The notes under the pieces were generated by a model, which was given only the letters and a program-made list of their open reading frames with translations, did not search any database and had not been told where the DNA came from. The position numbers were made by a program, and so were the translations under genes. This document shows, one piece after another, positions 1 to 6,533 of a DNA stretch of 12,882 nucleotides (the first letter of the stretch is position 1; every line of letters starts with the position of its first letter). The stretch is from Planctomycetaceae bacterium UBA4732 (GTDB lineage: Bacteria; Planctomycetota; Planctomycetia; Gemmatales; Gemmataceae), in assembly GCA_002404095.1 (NCBI GenBank), contig DHJA01000296.1:1-12882 (forward strand). The letters are read 5' to 3'.

Positions 1-76
1 TTTCCCCGCCCTCGTCTGTTCGTGTACCCATTATCACGTCGTTGCACCGTCCGGGGCGGGGAAACCCCGCCCCTAC
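1..76. repeat. Palindromic GC-rich intergenic repeat, upstream copy
   Basis: The core at 53-76 is a self-complementary unit, GGGGCGGGG-AAA-CCCCGCCCC followed by TAC. The preceding 33-52 (ATCACGTCGTTGCACCGTCC) is an exact reverse complement of 2089-2108. Over 44 bases (33-76 against 2065-2108 inverted) I count two mismatches. The first 11 bases of the window (TTTCCCCGCCC) look like the end of another such unit cut by the window edge. Short open frames run through this DNA and read RPGRGNPAPT-like peptides; these come from the repeat and are not genes. I infer a REP-like dispersed element of this genome. Only copies within the window can be confirmed. Confidence 0.75.
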
Positions 77-97
77 ATCAACGGCACTGCCGAGCAG

Positions 98-139
98 TTC
101 TTCCAAAAATACTTCCAACCTCCCGAATTTTTGGAAGAA
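98..139. repeat. 13-bp perfect inverted repeat (hairpin)
   Basis: TTCTTCCAAAAAT at 98-110 is the exact reverse complement of ATTTTTGGAAGAA at 127-139, with a 16-base spacer. The stem is A/T-rich against a GC-rich background. Neither side has a proper T-tract after the stem, so it is not a textbook terminator. It may be a terminator remnant of a gene left of the window or a protein-binding palindrome. The remaining DNA between here and 300 shows no gene and no other structure that I can support. Confidence 0.6.
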
Positions 140-300
140 GCGCCTTCCACGCCCGTTTCCCTTTACGGCGGCGGATTTTTGTAGCCGTCGGACGGCGGCG
201 GCGGTAAACTGGCCAAATGAACCATTCAGCCGCGCAGCCAAGCCGACGTTTCCGTACCGAATGTTCAAGGCCTGCTCGCGCGTGGAGGCGCCTTCCTACC

Positions 301-399
301 ATGAACCGATTCTAACTCTTCCTTCTGCTCCTGACGCTTTCGGCGAGCGCAGCCCGCGGCGCCGAACCCGACCCGGAACTGACCAAGAAGGCCGTCGCC
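301..399 (+). pseudogene. Interrupted signal-peptide segment of the downstream cytochrome c
   Basis: An ATG at 301, with GGAGG at 284-288, opens a frame reading MNRF*LFLLLLTLSASAA and then RGAEPDPEL. It runs directly, without frameshift, into the cytochrome frame that is open from 316. Apart from the TAA at 313-315 this is a normal Sec signal peptide: short N-region, Leu-rich core and an Ala/Ser-rich cleavage region. A single base change (TTA Leu to TAA) would explain it. No ATG, GTG or TTG lies in this frame between the stop and GTG 400. Either the gene is newly broken, or the base is a sequencing or assembly error. I cannot tell which. Confidence 0.6.
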
Positions 400-2058
400 G
401 TGCTGGAACGGAACTGCTTCCGCTGCCACGGCAAGGACGGCTCCAAGGAAGGCGGCGTCGATTACGTCCTCGACGTGAAGAAACTCATCGACAAGCGTAA
501 GGTCGTTCCCGGCGCCGCCGACAAGTCGCGTCTGTACTTGCGCGTCGTCAACGGCGACATGCCCTGTGACGGCGAGCAGCCGCGGCCGACCAAGGAGGAA
601 ATCGCTCTACTCAAAGTGTGGATCGACGGCGGCGACCCCTCGGCCGCGCCGCCGGTGCAGGAGGTCAAGGAGGAAAAGCGGTCGTTTATCGGCCTGAAGG
701 ACAGCCTCACGGCCATGCTGGCGCACCAACAGCGCACCGAGCGCGACGCCCGGCATTATCAGCGCTACTTCACCTTGACCAATCTCTACAACAATCCGGC
801 CGTCTCCGGCAAGGATTTACGCCTGTACGAAGCCGCCCTGGCCAAGCTCCTCAACAGCCTTAGCTGGAAGCGCGCCATTGTCGTGCCGCAGCCCGTTGAT
901 GAAAAGCGAACCGTGTTTGTCGTTGACGTCCGCAAGCTCGACTGGGACCGTCACAACCTCTGGCTGGAGGTGCTCAAGGCGTACCCCTACGGACTGACGC
1001 ACCGGGAGTATCCCGACGACGACGAGACGCGCAAAGCCGCGGAGGATTTGTACGAGTTGGCAGGAACGGAATTGCCCGCTGTGCGCATCGACTGGTTCAT
1101 CGCCACGGCGGCTCGGCCGCCGTTGTACCACACGCTCTTGCAGTTGCCGAAAGACGCCAAGGAACTGGAACATCGCCTTGGCGTGGACGTGCGCCAGGAC
1201 ATTTTGAACGACGAGGCGACCCGCGCGGGCTTCACGAAAAGCGGCATCTCCGTACACAACCGCATGGTCGAACGGCACGAATCGCGCTTCGGCGCCTACT
1301 GGAAGAGCTACGACTTCAAGTCCGACGACGGCACGGCCAACCTGAACCTTTTCCCGCTGGGGCCGAAGTTCGAGGGCAACCCTTTCAACGACCAGGCCTT
1401 TGAACACGCCGGCGGCGAAATCATTTTCAATCTACCCAACGGACTCCAGGGATACCTTTTGATCAACAACAAGGACGAGCGCATCGACGAAGGGCCGACC
1501 GAGATCGTCCGCGACAAGACGGAAACGTCCGGCTCCGTCGCGGTCGTAACCGGCATTTCATGCATGTCGTGCCACCAGCACGGTATGCTCAAGGACTTCA
1601 AGGACGGCGTCCGGCTCGGCGCCAGGTCGAAAGGCGAGGCTCGCGATAAGGTGCGGAAGCTCTACTCCGAACCGGGGACGATGACGAAGCTGTTGGAAGA
1701 GGACGAGGCGCGTTTCCTGAATGGGCTGGACCGTGCGACGGGCTTATTCCTCAAGGTGGGGCCGGACGCCAAGAAGGATATTCAGGAGTTTCCCGAGGTG
1801 ATCGGGCCGTTGGCGCGGCTGTACAGGAACAAAGAGGTCGGCGCCGCGGAGGCCGCCTACGAGTTGGGTTATAAGGACGCCGACGCGCTGAAGGCGGTCA
1901 TCGAGTCGAACGGCGAGTTGGTCCGGCTTGGCATCAAGGCGTTGTCTCAAGACGGAACGCTTAAACGCGACTTTTGGGAGTCGGATAAGGGGCTAACCTC
2001 GGTGTTTCAGGAGGCGGCGCGTATTCTGAGGCGGGGTACGCCGGAGCGGGAACGCTGA
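400..2058 (+). CDS. Two-haem cytochrome c-like protein (planctomycete type), N-terminus disrupted
   Basis: The open frame from GTG 400 gives 552 residues. Two CxxCH haem-attachment motifs are visible: CFRCH at residues 6-10, within an N-terminal region resembling planctomycete cytochrome C domains (CFRCHGKDG), and CMSCH at 388-392. No membrane segment is seen in the body. The roughly 375 residues between the motifs are not a family I can name. Haem is attached covalently outside the cytoplasm, so the protein needs export. GTG 400 lies five residues before the first haem Cys and is therefore an implausible natural start. The natural start is ATG 301, with a signal peptide interrupted by TAA at 313-315. 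The rest of the frame is intact for more than 1.6 kb, which argues for a recent mutation or a base error. A role in periplasmic electron transfer is inferred from the haem motifs only. It is followed immediately by a palindromic repeat and then by another secreted protein gene. Confidence 0.8.
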   Translation: MLERNCFRCHGKDGSKEGGVDYVLDVKKLIDKRKVVPGAADKSRLYLRVVNGDMPCDGEQPRPTKEEIALLKVWIDGGDPSAAPPVQEVKEEKRSFIGLKDSLTAMLAHQQRTERDARHYQRYFTLTNLYNNPAVSGKDLRLYEAALAKLLNSLSWKRAIVVPQPVDEKRTVFVVDVRKLDWDRHNLWLEVLKAYPYGLTHREYPDDDETRKAAEDLYELAGTELPAVRIDWFIATAARPPLYHTLLQLPKDAKELEHRLGVDVRQDILNDEATRAGFTKSGISVHNRMVERHESRFGAYWKSYDFKSDDGTANLNLFPLGPKFEGNPFNDQAFEHAGGEIIFNLPNGLQGYLLINNKDERIDEGPTEIVRDKTETSGSVAVVTGISCMSCHQHGMLKDFKDGVRLGARSKGEARDKVRKLYSEPGTMTKLLEEDEARFLNGLDRATGLFLKVGPDAKKDIQEFPEVIGPLARLYRNKEVGAAEAAYELGYKDADALKAVIESNGELVRLGIKALSQDGTLKRDFWESDKGLTSVFQEAARILRRGTPERER

Positions 2059-2177
2059 AGCGCGGTAGGGGCGGGGTCTCCCCGCCCTGGACGGTGCAAC
2101 GACGTGATGATTGGTCCATGAACCGTTCGGTGGGTCCATGAACCGTCCGGGCGGGGAAACCCCGCCCCTACCGCGCT
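2059..2177. repeat. Composite inverted-repeat element between the two secreted-protein genes
   Basis: Two 29-base arms, 2059-2087 and 2149-2177, are reverse complements with one mismatch. Each arm contains its own GGGGCGGGG/CCCCGCCCC palindrome, so the element can fold either as two hairpins or as one large stem. The 61-base interior holds an inverted copy of 33-52 (at 2089-2108) and a 20-base tandem duplication (2111-2150). The element begins one base after the cytochrome stop codon, so it may also act as a transcription terminator or mRNA 3'-end stabiliser for that gene. That role is inference. An open frame extending upstream from 2228 into the element is just repeat DNA. Confidence 0.8.
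2111..2150. repeat. 20-bp direct tandem repeat, two copies
   Basis: TTGGTCCATGAACCGTTCGG (2111-2130) is followed at once by TGGGTCCATGAACCGTCCGG (2131-2150), with two mismatches. Both copies lie inside the loop of the large inverted repeat. Each contains an ATG, but neither has a ribosome-binding site or a credible reading frame. Confidence 0.8.
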
Positions 2178-2214
2178 TTCTTGCATCAAACGGGAATGTT
2201 GTCATTCACTCTAC

Positions 2215-2220
2215 AAAAGG
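2215..2220 (+). promoter_or_regulatory. Ribosome-binding site fixing the start at 2228
   Basis: AAAAGG lies 7 bases before ATG 2228. It selects this ATG over the upstream in-frame TTG 2111, which lies inside repeat DNA. It also places the signal peptide at the very N-terminus. Confidence 0.6.
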
Positions 2221-2227
2221 ATGTATT

Positions 2228-3382
2228 ATGTCTCAACATCTTCGTCTCCGCACGCGGCGAGCAGGTATGTTCCTCCTTCCCTTAACCTTCGCGGCCCTTT
2301 TAGTGGCGGCGCGTCCCGTTCGGGCCGACAACCTGAACTTGGAACTGACCGAGTTGGCCAAGGACGTCCAAAAGCTCCTGAAGGGCCGCAACGAGACGGC
2401 TGTCGCCGTGGGCCAGTTCGTACCGCTGCCGGGGACCAACGCCAGCGCCGGCCCCGCCATCGCCAAGGGACTGACGGAAGAACTGGTCCGTCTCCACGTC
2501 GACGTCCGCCTCCGCGCCAACCTGACCGTCGAAGGCCGCTATGGTCTCAGCGAGGACGCGAAGTCCGGACGCCTCGCCGTTTCGCTGCACGTCAAAATCG
2601 TAGACAAGGCGGGCGAGGAAATCGTCGGCTTGAAACTGAACCCGCGCGGCATCTTCGGCGATGCGATCATGGCGGCCCTGGAGGGTTTGACGTATGATCT
2701 ACCGCCCAACGCCGACGGCAAAGAGCGCGACAAGAGGATCGAGTATAGCGCCGAGAATCCGCACGCCTACTTGGAGAACACACGAATCAACGCCCCCGGC
2801 GGCAAGCCCTTCGCCATTGAGATTCTGGTCAAGGGCGCCGACGGAAAGTTCACGCCGCGCGCGGCGTATGAGAAGGAAGGCCTCGCCTTCGTGGAACTCA
2901 AGAACAACGAGGTCTATCGGGTGCGCGTCATCAACGGCGCCGACTATGAGGCCGCCGTCACGCTGACCGTGGACGGCCTGAACATGTTCACTTTTAGCGA
3001 AATTAAGGACCCGAAATATCCGGATAAGCCATTATATGACCGGCTTCTTGTCGGCCGGCGCGGCTCCTTCGCCATACCCGGTTGGCACCGCACGAATGAG
3101 AAGAACGGTTCCAACGAGTTTCAGGTGACGAAGTACGCCGACAGCGAGGCGGCCAAGCTGTATGCCAACTCGGCCAACGTCGGAACCGTCACGGTGACGT
3201 TCGCGGCGGCCTGGGCGGATGAGAAAAGCCGGCCAACCGACGAGCCGAAGAATCCCGACAGCCACGCGCGTTCGGCGGACCTCGGCACCAAGCGCGGGGC
3301 CGAAACTGGCGACCGCTACAACGAGCAAACGCGCGAATTCGGCGTAACCCGCGCGGCCATCAGCGTCCGCTATAGTAAGTGA
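2228..3382 (+). CDS. Secreted protein of unknown function
   Basis: 384 residues. Residues 1-33 form a Sec signal peptide: basic RLRTRR, hydrophobic 13-28, cleavage probably after VRA at 33. The mature N-terminal half (about 45-160) alternates helix- and strand-like stretches (AVAVGQF, GLTEELVRL, GRLAVSLHVKIVDKAGEEI). It faintly recalls FlgO/CsgG/TolB-type N-terminal domains of secreted proteins, but I hold this loosely. The C-terminal half (about 225-340) contains VYRVRVINGADYEAAVTLTV, then a GRRGSFAIPGW stretch, then YANSANVGTVTVTF. From memory this order matches a recurring extracellular domain in uncharacterised proteins (V.V.N..g..v.v.l.vDG.N, IpGW, Y.......VG.i.v). The polar tail after about 345 looks disordered. 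No catalytic motif is recognised. It may be co-expressed with the upstream cytochrome gene, although a 119-base repeat separates them. Transcription probably ends at the hairpin at 3449-3476. Confidence 0.85.
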   Translation: MSQHLRLRTRRAGMFLLPLTFAALLVAARPVRADNLNLELTELAKDVQKLLKGRNETAVAVGQFVPLPGTNASAGPAIAKGLTEELVRLHVDVRLRANLTVEGRYGLSEDAKSGRLAVSLHVKIVDKAGEEIVGLKLNPRGIFGDAIMAALEGLTYDLPPNADGKERDKRIEYSAENPHAYLENTRINAPGGKPFAIEILVKGADGKFTPRAAYEKEGLAFVELKNNEVYRVRVINGADYEAAVTLTVDGLNMFTFSEIKDPKYPDKPLYDRLLVGRRGSFAIPGWHRTNEKNGSNEFQVTKYADSEAAKLYANSANVGTVTVTFAAAWADEKSRPTDEPKNPDSHARSADLGTKRGAETGDRYNEQTREFGVTRAAISVRYSK

Positions 3383-3448
3383 GACTGGAGAGCGCGGCGA
3401 GAAGTGTAGCCTCGGCGCAAATCCCTATACGGGCAAAGGCTATACAAA

Positions 3449-3476
3449 AACCCCGCCGGGTCGTCCCGGCGGGGTT
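3449..3476. terminator. Bidirectional intrinsic terminator
   Basis: A perfect 12-bp stem, AACCCCGCCGGG / CCCGGCGGGGTT, encloses a TCGT loop. On the - strand the stem runs into TTTTTG, a classic U-tract, and the hairpin sits 46 bases past the tRNA-Asn 3' end. That is the better-formed direction. On the + strand it lies 66 bases after the stop of the secreted-protein gene but has only TTCTGTGTT behind it. One hairpin therefore probably serves both convergent units. Confidence 0.85.
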
Positions 3477-3522
3477 CTGTGTTAACCCGTTGGTCGGCGT
3501 TGTTCGCTACCGGATCATTTAG

Positions 3523-3594
3523 CTCCCCGACTAGGACTCGAACCTAGAACCTAGCGGTTAACAGCCGCTCGCTCTACCATTGAGCTATCGGGGA
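3523..3594 (-). tRNA. tRNA-Asn (anticodon GUU)
   Basis: Read on the - strand, all cloverleaf arms pair: acceptor TCCCCGA/TCGGGGA (7 bp), D stem GCTC/GAGC with loop AATGGTA, anticodon stem AGCGG/CCGCT with loop CTGTTAA (anticodon GTT), five-base variable loop AGGTT, and T stem CTAGG/CCTAG with loop TTCGAGT. The discriminator base is G. The total is 72 nt. The 3' CCA is not encoded (the DNA continues CTA), so it must be added by nucleotidyltransferase. The gene is convergent with the secreted-protein gene and divergent from hpnE. I see no integrase or attachment-site duplication beside it. Confidence 0.97.
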
Positions 3595-3626
3595 ATAGGT
3601 CGTTCGACGCCGGTCTGTTCAGTAGA

Positions 3627-3656
3627 GTTCTACCAACAAAGGGGCCGAGACGACAA
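3627..3656 (-). promoter_or_regulatory. Possible sigma-70-like promoter for tRNA-Asn
   Basis: On the - strand TTGTCG (3656-3651) and TAGAAC (3632-3627) are 18 bases apart. Each matches four of six positions of the TTGACA/TATAAT consensus. The -10 element would lie 32 bases before the tRNA 5' end, a reasonable leader length. The match is modest, and planctomycete promoters are poorly defined. Confidence 0.3.
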
Positions 3657-3732
3657 TTTTTTATAGAGTATCGCGGAAAGAGCGGCAAGACAAGTTTGCG
3701 TCATCGAGCCGGCGAACGGAGCAGTTTTCAGC

Positions 3733-5127
3733 ATGGCCGACCGTATCGTCGTCATCGGCGCGGGCCTGGCAGGCCTCGCGGCGGCCGCGGCGCTCGCCGA
3801 ACGCGGCCTACCAGTTACTGTCCTCGAAGCGCGCGGCCGACTCGGCGGACGCGCCGGCTCGTTCACCGACGCCGCCAGCGGACAAGTTCTCGACGCCTGT
3901 CAGCACGTCAGCATGGGATGCTGCACCAACTTCGCCCATTTCTGCCGCACCGTCGGCGTCGCCCACCTTTTTCAGACTCAGCCGCGCCTTTATTTCATGA
4001 CGCCCGATCACCGCGTCAGCCCTTTCGCCGCCGACCGCCTGCCCGCGCCGTTCCACCTCGCTCGCGCCTTTCTTCGCGCCCATTACCTGTCTCTCATAGA
4101 GAAAAGCCGCGTGGCTTGGGGTCTCCTCCAGCTGCGGCTCACCCCGCACGACGCCGACCCGCCCTTCATCGATTGGCTTCAGCGCCACCGACAGACCTCG
4201 CGCACCATCGACCGCTTTTGGGGCGTCGTCCTTACCAGCGCGCTGAATGAATCACCTGACCGCGTCGGCCTCCGCTACGCCCGAAAGGTCTTCGTGGACG
4301 GCTTTATGAGCCATCCGCGCGGCTTCGAGGTTTCATTGCCGAACGTGCCGCTCGACCGCCTTTACGGCCAGGAACTTCACAGCTGGCTTGAACAACACGC
4401 CGTCCACGTCCTTCTCAACAGCGCTGTGCGGGCGATCCAGGTCCGCGACAACCGGGTGCAAGGGCTAGAACTGCGCGACGGCGCTGTGATAGAGGCCGAT
4501 TGGTACGTCGCCACCGTTCCGTTCAGCAGGCTGCTCGATATGCTGCCGCTGGATGTCATCGATGCCTTCCCCGCCTTCGCCGGCTTACGACAATTGGAGA
4601 CTTCTCCTATCACCAGCGTCCATTTATGGTACGACCGGCCGATCACCGCCTTGCCGCACGTCGTATTGGTGGATTGCGTAGGTCAGTGGATGTTTAATCG
4701 CGGCGAAGTCACGGCCGGCGAACACTATGTTCAGGTAGTCGTCAGCGCCGCTCGGCGGTTTCGCGGTTTGGGCCACGACGAATTCCGCCGGCGCATCACG
4801 GAAGAGTTGGCGCGGCTATTTCCCCCCGCGGCGTCCGCGACGCTGCTGCGCGCCCGCGTGGTGACGGAACACGCCGCCACATTTAGCGCCGTGCCGGGTG
4901 TGGATCAATGGCGGCCGGCGCAAGCGTCGCCCATCCACAACTTGTTGCTGGCCGGCGACTGGACGGCGACGGGCTGGCCGGCCACGATGGAAGGGGCGGT
5001 GCGCAGCGGTTACCTCGCCACCGAAGCCTTGCTGGCTCGACAGGGCAAGCCGGAACAAGTGCTACGGCCGGACCTGGGAAGCCCATATCTGTATAGAATA
5101 GCGGTAGAGACCGCACCGTCCCTATAA
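3733..5127 (+). CDS. hpnE: Hydroxysqualene dehydroxylase HpnE (FAD-dependent amine oxidase/desaturase family)
   Basis: 464 residues. An N-terminal Rossmann FAD motif reads [16 protein letters not shown] (GxGxxG at residues 9-14). The ribose-binding Glu is at 32 in [14 protein letters not shown], where RLGGR is the second dinucleotide motif. [19 protein letters not shown] (about 54-72) is the segment that makes me assign HpnE rather than a general carotenoid desaturase. The C-terminal FAD/substrate segment [18 protein letters not shown] lies near 404-425. HpnE reduces hydroxysqualene to squalene in the HpnC-HpnD-HpnE route to hopanoids and sterols. The partners hpnC and hpnD are not in the window. 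ATG 3733 has GGAG at 3718-3721 and places the GxGxxG motif at the usual distance from the N-terminus. A C30 carotenoid desaturase is the main alternative. nadA follows 50 bases later and may be co-transcribed. Confidence 0.85.
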   Translation: MADRIVVIGAGLAGLAAAAALAERGLPVTVLEARGRLGGRAGSFTDAASGQVLDACQHVSMGCCTNFAHFCRTVGVAHLFQTQPRLYFMTPDHRVSPFAADRLPAPFHLARAFLRAHYLSLIEKSRVAWGLLQLRLTPHDADPPFIDWLQRHRQTSRTIDRFWGVVLTSALNESPDRVGLRYARKVFVDGFMSHPRGFEVSLPNVPLDRLYGQELHSWLEQHAVHVLLNSAVRAIQVRDNRVQGLELRDGAVIEADWYVATVPFSRLLDMLPLDVIDAFPAFAGLRQLETSPITSVHLWYDRPITALPHVVLVDCVGQWMFNRGEVTAGEHYVQVVVSAARRFRGLGHDEFRRRITEELARLFPPAASATLLRARVVTEHAATFSAVPGVDQWRPAQASPIHNLLLAGDWTATGWPATMEGAVRSGYLATEALLARQGKPEQVLRPDLGSPYLYRIAVETAPSL

Positions 5128-5164
5128 AGCGAATTGTGGGTTCGTCCTCCGCCACGCGAAAAAC

Positions 5165-5169
5165 AAGGA
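5165..5169 (+). promoter_or_regulatory. Ribosome-binding site fixing the nadA start
   Basis: AAGGA lies 8 bases before ATG 5178. The upstream in-frame GTG at 5136 would add 14 residues ([13 protein letters not shown]) that do not resemble a NadA N-terminus, and it has no comparable site. ATG 5178 is therefore preferred. Confidence 0.6.
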
Positions 5170-5177
5170 CCATCGCC

Positions 5178-6131
5178 ATGCAAGACCTCATTGATGAAAT
5201 CGCCGACCTCAAGATCAAGAACAACGCCACGATTCTCGCTCACTATTATCAGGAAGGCGAAATCCAAGATATCGCCGACTACGCCGGCGACAGCCTCAAC
5301 CTTGCGCGCGCCGCTACGAAGGTTCAGACCTCCACCATCGTGTTCTGCGGCGTTCACTTCATGGCCGAAACCGCTAAGATCCTCAACCCCGAGAAGCGCG
5401 TGCTGTTGCCCGACCTCAAGGCCGGTTGCAGCCTTGCCGATAGCTGCCCGGCCGACAAACTCGCGCGCTACCAAGAAATGCTGCGCATCAACGGCCGTAA
5501 TTTCCAGACCGTCACCTACATCAACAGCACCGCCGCCGTGAAGGCGCTGTCCGACTGGGTCGTCACTTCCGGCAACGCCGAGGCCATTATTCACCGTGTG
5601 CCCGCCGATCAGGAGATCCTTTTCGTGCCGGATCGCCATCTTGGCCAATATCTGCAAGAAATCACCGGCCGCAAGATGATCCTCTGGGACGGCGCCTGCA
5701 TGGTCCACGAAATCTTCAGCGTCGGCGACTTGCTGGTTCTGAAGAGGAAGATGCCAGGGGCCGTCACGCTGGCGCATCCCGAGTGTCCGGCCAACATCCG
5801 GGAACACAGCGAGTTCGTCGGCGGCACCGAGGCGATGGTCAAGCACGTCGCCGGTTTTGCGCAGCCGACCGACTTCCTTGTCGCCACGGAAGCGAACATG
5901 ATGTGGCGCTTGCAGAAGGAGTTCCCGCGTCATCGGTTCCATCCAGTGCCCGGCATTACCTGCGCCTGCAATAAGTGTCCCCATATGGGGCGTAACACGC
6001 TGGAAAAAGTGCGCGATTGTCTGTTGTACGGCAGACCGGAGATCGAATGGCAGCCGGAGTTCGACCGGGCGCGCGAGGTACTGCAGCGAAGCCTGCTCAA
6101 TCCGGAGCCCGTGGGCGCGGGCGCCGTTTAG
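5178..6131 (+). CDS. nadA: Quinolinate synthase NadA
   Basis: 317 residues, the usual size for the compact NadA form. The enzyme condenses iminoaspartate with dihydroxyacetone phosphate to quinolinate in de novo NAD synthesis, using an oxygen-sensitive [4Fe-4S] cluster. Visible family motifs are ILAHYYQ (19-25), [10 protein letters not shown] (31-40), [11 protein letters not shown] (56-66), [15 protein letters not shown] (76-90), [13 protein letters not shown] (114-126), [10 protein letters not shown] (149-158), WDGACMVHE (170-178), HPECP (200-204), ATEANMMW (236-243) and [11 protein letters not shown] (260-270). By homology the three cluster ligands should be C84, C174 and C267. All are present, so the enzyme looks intact. 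nadB and nadC are not in the window. No terminator is obvious in the 76 bases before the next gene. Confidence 0.97.
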   Translation: MQDLIDEIADLKIKNNATILAHYYQEGEIQDIADYAGDSLNLARAATKVQTSTIVFCGVHFMAETAKILNPEKRVLLPDLKAGCSLADSCPADKLARYQEMLRINGRNFQTVTYINSTAAVKALSDWVVTSGNAEAIIHRVPADQEILFVPDRHLGQYLQEITGRKMILWDGACMVHEIFSVGDLLVLKRKMPGAVTLAHPECPANIREHSEFVGGTEAMVKHVAGFAQPTDFLVATEANMMWRLQKEFPRHRFHPVPGITCACNKCPHMGRNTLEKVRDCLLYGRPEIEWQPEFDRAREVLQRSLLNPEPVGAGAV

Positions 6132-6207
6132 TTCTAACCTATTAGCGTTCGCAGAGCCTGGGGCGAGTTGTGGACAAGAACATTCCCGATATCCGGAGTT
6201 CCAACAG

Positions 6208-6465
6208 ATGCTAACATTCCGCAAAATCGGCGATTATGTAGCCGCGGAGCCGTTCCGCCCATTTCGCATCCGCATGGCAAGTGGACAGTCCTTTGAAATC
6301 CGTCATCCCGAAATGATACTTGTAGGCCGAACATCGGTCAGAGTTTACGAACCCTCGGAACCGGATTCCGGAAAACCCGACTTTTGGCACGACGTCTCTT
6401 TTATGCTCATGGAAACCGTAGAACCGGATGATGCTTCCGCGCTTGCTTCGCAAAAAACCTCATGA
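6208..6465 (+). CDS. Small PFRPF/RHPEM-family protein, copy 1
   Basis: 85 residues; family function unknown to me. ATG 6208 is preceded by GGAG at 6195-6198. The conserved layout is an N-terminal helix-like MLTFRKIGDYVAAE, PFRPFRIRMASG (15-26), FEIRHPEMILVGR (29-41), a variable charged segment EPSEPDSGKPD, then WHDVSFMLMETVEP. No signal peptide, membrane segment or metal-binding Cys/His cluster is present, so it is probably cytoplasmic. The alternating hydrophobic pattern suggests a small beta-barrel (Sm/SH3-like), which is inference from the pattern only. It differs from the other three copies in the middle: EPSEPDSGKP replaces the TF..DEP-type segment. It is the first of four paralogues in a 3.5-kb stretch around a histidine kinase. 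The next copy starts 68 bases after this stop. Confidence 0.85.
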   Translation: MLTFRKIGDYVAAEPFRPFRIRMASGQSFEIRHPEMILVGRTSVRVYEPSEPDSGKPDFWHDVSFMLMETVEPDDASALASQKTS

Positions 6466-6520
6466 GCCAACCGCTTTGCGCTCGGGCTGCGGCGTTTGCA
6501 CCCAGGAGAATAACTCCACC

Positions 6521-6526
6521 GAGGAA
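6521..6526 (+). promoter_or_regulatory. Ribosome-binding site fixing the start of copy 2
   Basis: GAGGAA lies 7 bases before ATG 6534. An in-frame ATG at 6462 overlaps the copy 1 stop (ATGA) and would add 24 residues, but that stretch (SQPLCARAAAFAPRRITPPR) has no equivalent in copies 1 and 3. ATG 6534 also aligns with the starts of those copies. Confidence 0.6.
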
Positions 6527-6533
6527 ACGACTT

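Noticed and set aside
42..500. A 152-codon + strand frame covering the gene-free left end
   Set aside because: It starts in the palindromic repeat (RPGRGNPAPT-type peptide), ends inside the cytochrome in the wrong frame, and has low-complexity Arg-rich sequence.
1..2177. CRISPR array or transposon ends
   Set aside because: The repeats are not regularly spaced with unique spacers, and no cas or transposase gene is present in the window.
1993..2205. Two short - strand frames across the composite repeat encoding PGRGDPAPT/GAGFPRPDGS peptides
   Set aside because: These peptides are translations of the repeat itself; no ribosome-binding site or conserved protein was seen.
3523..3594. tRNA-Asn as an integration site of a genomic island
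   Set aside because: No integrase and no duplicated tRNA 3' end was found; the neighbours hpnE and nadA are housekeeping genes.
6168..6177. TTGTGGACAA resembling a DnaA box
   Set aside because: It is an isolated single-mismatch match with no cluster of boxes, AT-rich unwinding region or dnaA/dnaN nearby.
5010..6224. A 404-codon open frame on the - strand opposite nadA and the end of hpnE
   Set aside because: It lies antisense to a clear nadA with all cluster Cys; its protein has no recognisable motif, and long antisense frames are common in GC-rich coding DNA.
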